Below, one piece after another: positions 16,868 to 24,876 of a stretch of DNA of 64,000 nt. The notes beneath the pieces were generated by a model. The model saw only the letters and a list, made by a program, of their open reading frames with translations. It did no database searches and had not been told where the DNA came from. The stretch is taken from the NCBI GenBank assembly GCA_963676385.2, contig CAXXMM010000002.1, positions 124,001 through 188,000 of the forward strand, read 5' to 3'. The position numbers and the translations under genes were made by a program. Source of the DNA: UBA1422 sp963676385. Its GTDB lineage: Bacteria; Bacillota; Clostridia; Peptostreptococcales; Anaerovoracaceae. The stretch's first letter is position 1. Every line of letters starts with the position of its first letter.

Positions 16868-17797
16868 ATGAAATCAGTCTTTATTGATTGCGCACAATTT
16901 GTTTCAGATAAAGAATTATGCAGACCCTTAGAAGAACTTGGGGAAGTCCAGTATTTTTCTGAAGTGCCTGAATCCATTGATGAAGCGGTGGCAAGGGCGG
17001 AAGGTGCAGACGTGCTGCTTTTCTGCATTATGCAAATTCCCAATGAAATGCTGGATCGGTTGCCAAACCTTAAAATTGTTCAATTTGTTGGCACCGGAGT
17101 CGAAACCTTCATTGATATTGAATACGCAAAAACAAAAGGAATTAAAGTTCTTAAAATTGAAGGATATGGAAACAACGGAGTTGCAGAGTTCGCAATTGCT
17201 GGGATTTTTGCCGCGGCAAGACAGGTTGGGCTGGGCAATACCACCGTTCGAAGTGGTAAGTGGACTGCTGAAGGTTGTGAGGGGATGGAAATCTCCGGAT
17301 CAAAAGTTGGCGTCGTCGGCACGGGAAACATTGGTGCATTGGTAGCGAAAAAATGCCATGCCCTTGGAGCAAATGTTGTTGCCTTTGATGTTTTTCAATC
17401 AACGGAGTTAAAGGATACCTATAAGATTCCCTATGTATCGTTGGAAGAGATTTTTGCCACCTGTGATATTATCACATTGCATCTTAAGGTGAATGAAAAA
17501 ACAGCGGGTATTATCAGCAAAGATTTGATTGAATCTATGAAACAACGGTCCTTATTTGTGAATGTTGCTAGGGCTGAGTTGGTAGACAACAAAGCGCTTT
17601 TCCAGGCGCTGCATGAAAGACGTATTATGGGGGCACTCATAGATGTCTATGAGCAAGAACCGCCTCAGGGGTTAAACTTTCAAGGACTTGAGAATGTTGT
17701 TTTCACTCCTCACATCGGGTTTTACACCAAAGAGGCTTCCGACAATTCAATCAAGATGTCTGTGGACTCAGTGGTATCGGCGTTGAAGGGAGAATAG
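16868..17797 (+). CDS. D-isomer-specific 2-hydroxyacid dehydrogenase
   Basis: A 309-residue NAD-dependent oxidoreductase of the D-2-hydroxyacid dehydrogenase/phosphoglycerate dehydrogenase family, which interconverts 2-oxoacids and D-2-hydroxyacids. Visible are the substrate-loop FVGTGVETF, the Rossmann motif GVVGTGNIGALVAKKC (about residue 145), catalytic Arg in VNVARAELVD, Glu in DVYEQEPP, and the catalytic His in TPHIGFYT. Placed between two aminotransferases, it probably reduces the oxo-acids they generate, a redox-balancing step in amino acid fermentation. The next gene starts two bases after its stop codon. Confidence 0.92.
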   Translation: MKSVFIDCAQFVSDKELCRPLEELGEVQYFSEVPESIDEAVARAEGADVLLFCIMQIPNEMLDRLPNLKIVQFVGTGVETFIDIEYAKTKGIKVLKIEGYGNNGVAEFAIAGIFAAARQVGLGNTTVRSGKWTAEGCEGMEISGSKVGVVGTGNIGALVAKKCHALGANVVAFDVFQSTELKDTYKIPYVSLEEIFATCDIITLHLKVNEKTAGIISKDLIESMKQRSLFVNVARAELVDNKALFQALHERRIMGALIDVYEQEPPQGLNFQGLENVVFTPHIGFYTKEASDNSIKMSVDSVVSALKGE

Positions 17798-17799
17798 TC

Positions 17800-18993
17800 A
17801 TGTCCAATAGATATGCATCACGAATGGAACTGGCAAAGCCTTCCATTATAAGAGAAATGCTAAAACTGGCTGCAGATCCATCAATTATTTCTTTTGGAGG
17901 TGGAAATCCCGATAGTGCATTTTTTCCGTGGGAGGCCATTGGGAATTCTTTTGATCGGGTAATCAATGAAGATTGGCAAACGGCGCTTCAATATAGCATC
18001 ACAGAGGGGTTTCCCTCCCTGCGTCAGGCATTGCTGGAAAAAATGAAGGGGTTTGGCATTGATGGGAACTTGGACAATCTGGTGATTACCAGCGGTTCCC
18101 AACAAGGGTTGGACTTGACCGGAAAACTCTTTGTAGATGAAGACGACGAGATTATAGTTGAAAGTCCAAGTTATATGGGCGCAATCAATGCATTTAAGTA
18201 TTATGGCCCTAGATTTATTGAGGCGGAGATGGATGAAGAAGGAATGATAATGGATTCTCTTGAGGATCAATTGCGAAAACATCCAAAGACAAAATTCATC
18301 TACACCATTCCGGATTTTCAAAATCCAACAGGCATTACCATGTCGGCACAACGTCGGCAAAAGATGGTAGAGTTGGCGGAAGAATACGATACTATCATTG
18401 TAGAAGACAGCCCCTATATTGACTTAAGATTTGCAGGGGAAACCATCCCTCCAATTAAGTATTTCGACAAGAACGGACGAGTGATATACTTGGGTTCTAT
18501 TTCGAAAATCCTATGTCCTGCCTTAAGAATCGGATGGGTGATGGCTGAGCCGGAAATTACAAGCAAGTATGTAGTGTTGAAACAAGCCTGTGACCTCCAT
18601 TCCAATGAGCTTGGACAAAGAGGTATTGCGGATTTTCTTAGAAACAATAACCTAAAACAGCATATTTCCAAGATTTGTGATTCATACAAGGCGAAAAAGG
18701 AGGGAATGGTAAGAATCATTGAAGAAGAGTTCCCAAAAGAAATTAAGTACACCAACCCACAAGGAGGGCTATTCCTTTGGTTGACTCTTCCAAAAGGGAA
18801 TAACAGCAACGAATTATGCAGTTTGGCACTAAAAGAAGAAAAAGTATCATTTGTTCCCGGAAGCACCTTCTTCCCCTATGGAGGCCATGAAGAAACCATA
18901 CGACTCAGTTATGCCACCATGCCTCTGGCAAAAATTGAGGAAGGCATGAAACGTTTGGCAGCGGTGCTAAACAAATATATGAAGAGTGTGTAA
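17800..18993 (+). CDS. PLP-dependent aminotransferase of the 2-aminoadipate/MocR-like type
   Basis: A 397-residue fold-type I aminotransferase resembling LysN-type 2-aminoadipate transaminases and the catalytic half of MocR regulators, without the winged-helix domain. It shows ISFGGGNPDSAFFP near the N-terminus, TSGSQQGLDL, PDFQNPTGITM, VEDSPYIDLRF, and the PLP lysine in YLGSISKILCPALRIGW (about residue 235). GGAGAATAGTC precedes the ATG. It is the second, distinct aminotransferase in the operon, suggesting that two amino groups, or two different substrates, are handled. Confidence 0.92.
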   Translation: MSNRYASRMELAKPSIIREMLKLAADPSIISFGGGNPDSAFFPWEAIGNSFDRVINEDWQTALQYSITEGFPSLRQALLEKMKGFGIDGNLDNLVITSGSQQGLDLTGKLFVDEDDEIIVESPSYMGAINAFKYYGPRFIEAEMDEEGMIMDSLEDQLRKHPKTKFIYTIPDFQNPTGITMSAQRRQKMVELAEEYDTIIVEDSPYIDLRFAGETIPPIKYFDKNGRVIYLGSISKILCPALRIGWVMAEPEITSKYVVLKQACDLHSNELGQRGIADFLRNNNLKQHISKICDSYKAKKEGMVRIIEEEFPKEIKYTNPQGGLFLWLTLPKGNNSNELCSLALKEEKVSFVPGSTFFPYGGHEETIRLSYATMPLAKIEEGMKRLAAVLNKYMKSV

Positions 18994-19043
18994 GTGCAAA
19001 GATGCATTTATATATAGCAGTTATTTATTAAAGGAGGAAAAGA

Positions 19044-20519
19044 ATGGGCGTTATTGATATCACAATAATCATTGTGTACGTAGTAGCAATGTTTGGTATC
19101 GGCGTGTTTGCAAGGACCAGAGTGAAGTCAGTTGACGATTACCTGGTTGCAGGACATCGATTCCGAGTGTTCTCTCTGGTAGGCACCTTGATGGCAGCAC
19201 TAATCGGTGCAGGACTGACCATGGGTGTCGTTGGAGCAACGTATACCTACGGCGGCGGAATTATCTGGAATTATGTAGGTTTTGCTGCAGGACTAATCGT
19301 ATTTGGACTTTTTTACGTGAAAAGGACTAGAGCCACTGGTAAAAGAACCATGGCAGAGGTTATCTCAGGTGAATTTGGAGATCTTCCCAGATTTTTTACC
19401 GCCTTGGTTGTAGTATTGTACACAACTTTCATTGTAGCCCTTTGTATCAAAGGAATGGGTAGACTGGTTACCTACATTGGTGAAGGAGCCAACCTGCACA
19501 TTGATATCACCACTGCAGTGGTAGCATGCGCATTAATTACCATTGGATATACAGCCTTAGGTGGGTTTTATTCGGTGGTGTGGACAGATGTGGTTCAATG
19601 CGTCATCATGGTTGGAATCGTTGTTATTCTTGGTCCAATCCTAGCTATTACCAATGCCGGTGGGCTGGAAAACATTTCATCTGCGGTACAAGCTTCCAGT
19701 GCTGCTGCAGGAGTTGGGGCAAGCTTCGGAAACATTTTCACCAATATTCCATTTTCTTATATTGCATATGCTGCAATTCTATTGTTTGTATCTGTACCTG
19801 CAGATCCAACGGTTCCACAGCGATGCCTCGCCGGAAACAATGACAAAGATACAAAGACAGCCTTTATTATTGCCGGTGTATTGACTTTAGTCTTCGGCGT
19901 TGGCCTTTTGTTCATCGGTGGTGGTGCAGTAGCTATGATGCCCAATATCGCAGATGAATACGGAACAACAGAAGCAGCATTCCCAATATTCATTATCAAA
20001 TACTATCCGGTTCTCATCAAAGGCCTTGGCATTGCAGCACTTTTGGCTGCCGTCATGTCCACCATCAGTGCAATGACGCTGGTTGGCACGACCCATTTGG
20101 TTTATGATGCAGCGAAATCTTTACGTCCCGGAATTAAGGACAAGACCCTTCATGTGGCGCTTCCCATTGCGGTTCTAGTATATGGTGCGCTAGTTACTTG
20201 GATGGCACTACAGGTTGACTCTTTGGTTGGCTATATGTATATGGCGTTCTCCATTGTTGGTGGCGCACTGCTGGTTCCATTAACCCTTACCTTGTTCTGG
20301 AAAAGAGCCTCCAAGTGGGGAATTACCATGAGCATTATTGTAGGCGCTGGAATCTGCATTTACATGTACCTTGCCGGTATCCTGGGTATTGGCGGAGACC
20401 CCTTCTATACATCCTTCTTAGGATCTCTGGCAGCAGGCATCATTTTCTCCCTGGCAATCCCAGGTGGGAGAATTACCCACAACGAGGATGCTGAAGACGT
20501 AGCAAAAGCTACAGTATAA
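19044..20519 (+). CDS. Sodium:solute symporter family transporter
   Basis: A 491-residue integral membrane protein with about 13 helices, belonging to the SSS family (PutP/PanF-like). The N-terminal YVVAMFGIGVFARTRVKSVDDYLVAGH and the glycine-rich GAGLTMGVVGATYTYGGG are typical, as is the GGFYSVVWTDVVQ segment. It should import a substrate with Na+; the context points to arginine, a methylarginine or a related compound. It starts behind AAAGGAGGAAAAG and is the last gene of the first arginine operon, followed by a strong bidirectional terminator. Confidence 0.93.
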   Translation: MGVIDITIIIVYVVAMFGIGVFARTRVKSVDDYLVAGHRFRVFSLVGTLMAALIGAGLTMGVVGATYTYGGGIIWNYVGFAAGLIVFGLFYVKRTRATGKRTMAEVISGEFGDLPRFFTALVVVLYTTFIVALCIKGMGRLVTYIGEGANLHIDITTAVVACALITIGYTALGGFYSVVWTDVVQCVIMVGIVVILGPILAITNAGGLENISSAVQASSAAAGVGASFGNIFTNIPFSYIAYAAILLFVSVPADPTVPQRCLAGNNDKDTKTAFIIAGVLTLVFGVGLLFIGGGAVAMMPNIADEYGTTEAAFPIFIIKYYPVLIKGLGIAALLAAVMSTISAMTLVGTTHLVYDAAKSLRPGIKDKTLHVALPIAVLVYGALVTWMALQVDSLVGYMYMAFSIVGGALLVPLTLTLFWKRASKWGITMSIIVGAGICIYMYLAGILGIGGDPFYTSFLGSLAAGIIFSLAIPGGRITHNEDAEDVAKATV

Positions 20520-20573
20520 AAGATTCACAAAAAATTAATGTTAGACAATTAATGCCATTTAGAAAAAGAAAAG

Positions 20574-20609
20574 GGAAAACGACATTCCGCTATTGGAAAG
20601 TCGTTTTCC
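20574..20609. terminator. Bidirectional intrinsic terminator
   Basis: GGAAAACGAC (20574-20583) pairs perfectly with GTCGTTTTCC (20600-20609). A T-rich tail lies on the plus side and CTTTTC on the minus side. It separates the convergent symporter and GntR genes. Confidence 0.75.
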
Positions 20610-20665
20610 ATTTCTTACACCATAAATATTTAGATATATGCCCAAAATTTTTCTTGGAAAGAGAA

Positions 20666-21307
20666 TTACATTGAGTCAAACTCTGCACGAGTAAAGTTCC
20701 AATGCACAGTGCGAAGATAGTGATCCAACCCATTGGCATCCTTTGCTTCAAACAGTTCAATAATCTTCTTGTGTTCCGCGTTGGTATCCTTCAGCATGCT
20801 AATAATTGTGTCATTCACCGTATATCGGAAACGGAAGAAACTTTTTTTCAAAGTTGCAAGAAGCTTTATCAGTTCGCTGTTGCCACAAATGTTAATGTAA
20901 ACATCATGAAATTCTATTTGCAATTTCAAATATGCTTCAGTCATTCCGCTATCTAATGACAAATCCATTGCAGACACCAGATATCGCATGTGCGCAAGCT
21001 CTTTCTCCGAAATCTTTTCTGCAGCGAGGGAAGCGGCTAGACCGTCCAAAACGCCTATGACAAGATATAGCTCAATGGCCTTTTCGGCATTGAGTTTGGA
21101 TATGATAAAACCCTTGTGAGGCAGATTTTCAAGGTAGCCTTCAGCGGCCAACTGTATCAATGCTTCCCTGACCGGGGTGCGGCTGATATTAAGTTCCTCA
21201 CAAATTAATTGTTCATTTACCTTATTCCCAGCTTGAAAAGTACCATCGTTAATCTTGGTCGCGATGAAATTATATACGTGATCTTTCATTAAAAGAAGAT
21301 CCTTCAT
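20666..21307 (-). CDS. GntR-family regulator (FadR/FCD subfamily)
   Basis: A 213-residue repressor-type protein. Its N-terminal winged helix contains KVNEQLICEELNISRTPVREALIQLAAEGYLE (in pieces, residues 25-60). The C-terminal helical FCD domain (residues 80-205) carries histidine and acidic residues typical of metal-assisted carboxylate binding (LQIEFHDVYINICGNSEL). GGAGGAACG precedes the ATG. It sits between the two arginine operons and divergent from the carbamoyltransferase gene. Palindromes over the -10 boxes of both operons are its probable operators; the inducer would be an organic or amino acid. Confidence 0.93.
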   Translation of the reverse strand: MKDLLLMKDHVYNFIATKINDGTFQAGNKVNEQLICEELNISRTPVREALIQLAAEGYLENLPHKGFIISKLNAEKAIELYLVIGVLDGLAASLAAEKISEKELAHMRYLVSAMDLSLDSGMTEAYLKLQIEFHDVYINICGNSELIKLLATLKKSFFRFRYTVNDTIISMLKDTNAEHKKIIELFEAKDANGLDHYLRTVHWNFTRAEFDSM

Positions 21308-21403
21308 ATCCGTTCCTCCAATTTAATATTATTTTTTTGTTCAACACAATATATAATAAATATTCTTTTTTTGCAAGTAATATAAATATGCGTATAATAA
21401 TCG

Positions 21404-21452
21404 TTGACATATATAATGTATTTTGTATAATATATATTATATATAAAATACA
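21404..21452 (+). promoter_or_regulatory. Promoter of the carbamoyltransferase operon with a 36-bp palindrome
   Basis: TTGACA (21404-21409) and TATAAT (21426-21431) have a 16-base spacer. A near-perfect palindrome from 21417 to 21452 begins TGTATTTT and ends AAAATACA, with an alternating A/T centre, and covers the -10 box. A likely operator for the divergent GntR gene. Confidence 0.75.
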
Positions 21453-21482
21453 AATTCCCGAAGCCGAAAGGAGAAAATGGTT

Positions 21483-22478
21483 GTGGCAGTAAATTTAAAA
21501 GGAAGAAGTTTTTTAACCCTGATGGACTTTAGTCCGGAAGAGATCCGATACATGCTGGATCTGGCCCATAATTTAAAAGACAAAAAACGTGCAGGAATCC
21601 ATGACGAAGTATTGAAGGGAAAGAATGTGGTTTTGTTGTTCGAAAAGACTTCCACCAGAACACGATGCGCCTTTGAGGTGGCTTGTCTGGATGAAGGAGC
21701 CCACGTCACTTTCCTGGATAGCGGCAGCTCGCAGATGGGCAAAAAAGAATCCTTGGAAGATACGGCAAAAGTGCTGGGAAGATTCTTTGATGGCATCGAA
21801 TATCGTGGATATGAGCAAAGTGTGGTTGAGAACCTGGCTAAATTTGCCGGGGTGCCTGTGTGGAACGGATTGACGGATATTGACCATCCCACCCAGATTT
21901 TGGCGGACTTATTGACCATAGAGGAACACGTAGCCAAGCCATTGAACAAAGTCAAAGTTGTCTTTTGTGGAGACATTCGAAACAACATGAGCTACGCATG
22001 GATGTATGGCTGCGCGAAAATGGGGATGCACTATGTGGCATACGGCCCGGACGTGTTGGCGGCAGAGCTGGATAAAGACGTACTAAAGAAGGTACAGGAA
22101 GTGGCCGCCCAAACAGGGGCAATCATAGAAGTGTCTTCAGATTCTGCCATTTTGAAAGATGCGGACGTGTTGTACACAGACATTTGGGCATCCATGGGAG
22201 AAGAGGCGCAGATTCCGGAAAGAGTAAAACTGTTGACCCCTTACCGCGTTACCAAAGAAATGTTGGAAGCCACCGGGAACAAGGATGTAATCTTCCTTCA
22301 TTGCCTGCCATCCTTCCATGATTTTGAAACCAAAATGGCCAAGACCCAAAAGGAAGAAGGCTATGACATACGGGAAGTTACCGATGAAGTGTTCAGAAGC
22401 AGACATTCCAAAGTCTTTGATGAAGCAGAAAACAGGCTACATACCATAAAGGCTGTTATCGTTGCAACCATCGCATAA
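21483..22478 (+). CDS. Ornithine carbamoyltransferase (probably catabolic)
   Basis: Transfers a carbamoyl group between carbamoyl phosphate and ornithine; in this setting it probably runs backwards, splitting citrulline with phosphate. The 331 residues include NLKGRSFLTLMDF, the carbamoyl-phosphate motif EKTSTRTRCAFE, the ornithine loop DIRNNMSYAW with its neighbours, and the HCLPSFHD motif with the reactive cysteine. I prefer the GTG at 21483, nine bases after GGAG, to the ATG at 21477, which is only three bases from it. Carbamate kinase follows directly, which argues for an ATP-yielding catabolic role (arcB-like). Confidence 0.95.
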   Translation: MAVNLKGRSFLTLMDFSPEEIRYMLDLAHNLKDKKRAGIHDEVLKGKNVVLLFEKTSTRTRCAFEVACLDEGAHVTFLDSGSSQMGKKESLEDTAKVLGRFFDGIEYRGYEQSVVENLAKFAGVPVWNGLTDIDHPTQILADLLTIEEHVAKPLNKVKVVFCGDIRNNMSYAWMYGCAKMGMHYVAYGPDVLAAELDKDVLKKVQEVAAQTGAIIEVSSDSAILKDADVLYTDIWASMGEEAQIPERVKLLTPYRVTKEMLEATGNKDVIFLHCLPSFHDFETKMAKTQKEEGYDIREVTDEVFRSRHSKVFDEAENRLHTIKAVIVATIA

Positions 22479-22529
22479 TGAACCGTAACATAACATTATT
22501 TTTTATACCGGGAGGAGACTAAATAAGCA

Positions 22530-23492
22530 ATGGATCAATGCAAAAAAGAAACAAAAAAGGTTGTTGTTGCCCTAGGGGGCAACGCCTTGCAAGATAGTAG
22601 TAGTGCGGCCACTGCAGAGGCACAGTTGGAAGTGGTAAAAAAGACGTGCGGTTTTCTGGCAGAAATTAGTTGCAGAGGGTATGAACTTGCCATTGCCCAT
22701 GGAAACGGTCCTCAGGTAGGCAGAATTTTATTGGCCTCTGAGGCAGCAAAAGATGTAACTCCGTCCATGCCCTTTGACGTATGCGGTGCCATGTCTCAAG
22801 GGTACATTGGATATCACTTGCAGCAGGGTATGAAACAGGCATTGAAATTGAAGAATCGAAATGTACCGGTGGTGACCATTGTCACCCAAGTGGTGGTTGA
22901 AGAAAACGATGTCGCCTTCGCAAATCCAACCAAACCCATTGGGCCCTTTTATTCGGAGGCAGAGGCGAAAAAAATTATGGATGCCACAGGATATGTAATG
23001 AAAGAAGATTCAGGGAGAGGGTGGAGAAGAGTTGTTGCTTCACCTATGCCAAGAAAAATCATTGAAAAGGATACCATACAACAGCTTTGGGATTCAACGA
23101 TTATGATTACTGTAGGGGGTGGAGGAATTCCTGTGATTGAAGGCGCTGATGGAACCGTAGAAGGCGTGGCTGCCGTTATAGACAAGGACTTAGCTGCGGA
23201 AAAACTTGCGGAAGATGTGGCCGCGGACATCTTGTTAATCCTTACAGAAGTTGAGAAAGTTGCCATTAACTTTAACAAACCAAACCAAGAAAATTTGGGT
23301 CAAATGACGGTTGCGCAGGCTGCAAAATATATGGAGCAAGGTCATTTTTCGGCGGGAAGCATGTTGCCGAAAGTACAGGCGGCGGTAAAGTTTGTGGTTG
23401 CTAATCCTGACAAAAAAGCAATTATTACCTCTTTGTATCAAGCAGTTGATGCATTAGACGGAAAAGCTGGTACAACTATCACGTTTGCCTGA
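22530..23492 (+). CDS. arcC: Carbamate kinase
   Basis: Makes ATP from carbamoyl phosphate and ADP, releasing carbamate (CO2 and ammonia). The 320 residues show VVALGGNALQ at the start, AIAHGNGPQVG near residue 55, the PTKPIGPF loop, VTVGGGGIPVI-type nucleotide segment, and the C-terminal SAGSMLPKVQAA (substrate lysine). GGGAGGAGAC lies upstream of the ATG. Together with the preceding carbamoyltransferase it completes the energy-yielding half of the arginine dihydrolase pathway. Confidence 0.96.
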   Translation: MDQCKKETKKVVVALGGNALQDSSSAATAEAQLEVVKKTCGFLAEISCRGYELAIAHGNGPQVGRILLASEAAKDVTPSMPFDVCGAMSQGYIGYHLQQGMKQALKLKNRNVPVVTIVTQVVVEENDVAFANPTKPIGPFYSEAEAKKIMDATGYVMKEDSGRGWRRVVASPMPRKIIEKDTIQQLWDSTIMITVGGGGIPVIEGADGTVEGVAAVIDKDLAAEKLAEDVAADILLILTEVEKVAINFNKPNQENLGQMTVAQAAKYMEQGHFSAGSMLPKVQAAVKFVVANPDKKAIITSLYQAVDALDGKAGTTITFA

Positions 23493-23569
23493 TATAATGA
23501 AGTTGTTGTGGGAAAACACTTTCCTGCAATGTAACTGCAACAGATCAAACCCAGTATGAGGTACGGATT

Positions 23570-24817
23570 ATGCCAGTATTTACAGAAAAAAACAAAAATC
23601 TAAATGTCCCAAAACTAGTCGATGTTCAGCAAATTTTTGATCGTCAACATAAAAATAAGATTGAAGAAATTGTATCGACGGAAATTCATAGTTTGAGGAT
23701 GAGAGAAGAGATAATAGGCAAACGCATTGCCATTGCCGTAGGAAGTCGGGGGATTCTTCATCATGACAGAATTGTAAAGGCAACCATTGATACCCTAACA
23801 GCCCTTGGCGCAAATCCATTTATTGTCACGGCCATGGGGAGTCATGGTTCGGGAACCAGCGCAGGACAACTTGAAATTCTTGGGAGTTATGGCATTACAG
23901 AAGAAAAAATGGGGGTGCCCATTTTTGCAGAACAAAAAGTAATACAAGTCGGGACCACAAAATCCGGAATCCCTGTGGTTGTTGATCAAAAAGCATGGGA
24001 AGCTGAGATGATTGTAGTAGTGAACCGAGTGAAAAGTCATACAGACTTTTCAGGAGATATTGAAAGCGGTCTGTGCAAAATGCTGGCAATTGGATTGGGA
24101 AAACAAGCGGGGTGCAGTCGGTACCATAACGAAGGATTTGATCATTTCCCAACCTTAATTCCTGAGATTGCATCCATTGTGATTGAAAACACAAAGGTGG
24201 GGTTTGGAATAGGAATCATTGAAAACGCATATGGAGAAACATATGATATAAAGGCAATTGCAGCAAAAGATATTCTTCGTGTGGAACCGAAACTTCTTTC
24301 CGTTGCCAAACGTTTGAAACCAAGCATAATGATTCAAAACATTGACTTATTAATTGTGGATGAAATTGGGAAAGATATTTCCGGTGGAGGGATGGACTCA
24401 AAAATTACTGGAATTCTTGGGTACAAAGAAAAATGGAAGGTCCCCGGTTTTAATGGTCCAACAATAAAAATGACCTTTGTATTAAGTTTATCCAAGGCAA
24501 CCCACGGAAACGCCAATGGAATCGGCCTGGCAGACTTTACGCTGAAGTCTCTTTTTAACCAAATAGACTTTGAGGCAACCTATACCAACGCGTTGGCCTC
24601 AAAAGCCATTGATGGCACCAAAATACCCATGCTGGTGGATACTTACGAAGAAGGAATTATGGCTGGGTTTGCCATGACAAATTACGACGACATTTCACAG
24701 ATGAAAATTGTAAGAATCCACAACACCCTTTCACTAGATACGATACAGGTGTCTGAAAATCTGATTCCTGAAGTAATAAAGAATCCAAAAATGAAGATAT
24801 TGAATAGCAAGGATTAA
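23570..24817 (+). CDS. LarA-like nickel-pincer cofactor-dependent isomerase (DUF2088)
   Basis: A 415-residue cytosolic protein of the lactate-racemase LarA superfamily, whose members use a nickel-pincer nucleotide to racemise or epimerise 2-hydroxyacids by hydride transfer. Visible landmarks are the N-terminal AIAVGSRGILHHD, MGSHGSGT (about residue 88), RVKSHTDFSGDIESGLCKM (about residues 150-168, expected lysine/histidine region) and LGKQAG. It is embedded between carbamate kinase and ornithine decarboxylase. A role on a hydroxy-acid made by the 2-hydroxyacid dehydrogenase of the neighbouring operon is reasonable inference. No larB/C/E cofactor genes are in the window. Confidence 0.82.
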   Translation: MPVFTEKNKNLNVPKLVDVQQIFDRQHKNKIEEIVSTEIHSLRMREEIIGKRIAIAVGSRGILHHDRIVKATIDTLTALGANPFIVTAMGSHGSGTSAGQLEILGSYGITEEKMGVPIFAEQKVIQVGTTKSGIPVVVDQKAWEAEMIVVVNRVKSHTDFSGDIESGLCKMLAIGLGKQAGCSRYHNEGFDHFPTLIPEIASIVIENTKVGFGIGIIENAYGETYDIKAIAAKDILRVEPKLLSVAKRLKPSIMIQNIDLLIVDEIGKDISGGGMDSKITGILGYKEKWKVPGFNGPTIKMTFVLSLSKATHGNANGIGLADFTLKSLFNQIDFEATYTNALASKAIDGTKIPMLVDTYEEGIMAGFAMTNYDDISQMKIVRIHNTLSLDTIQVSENLIPEVIKNPKMKILNSKD

Positions 24818-24876
24818 CAGACAAAATTACATAACCTGGGGAGATACTAAATATATATTTTGATTGGAGCACCATA

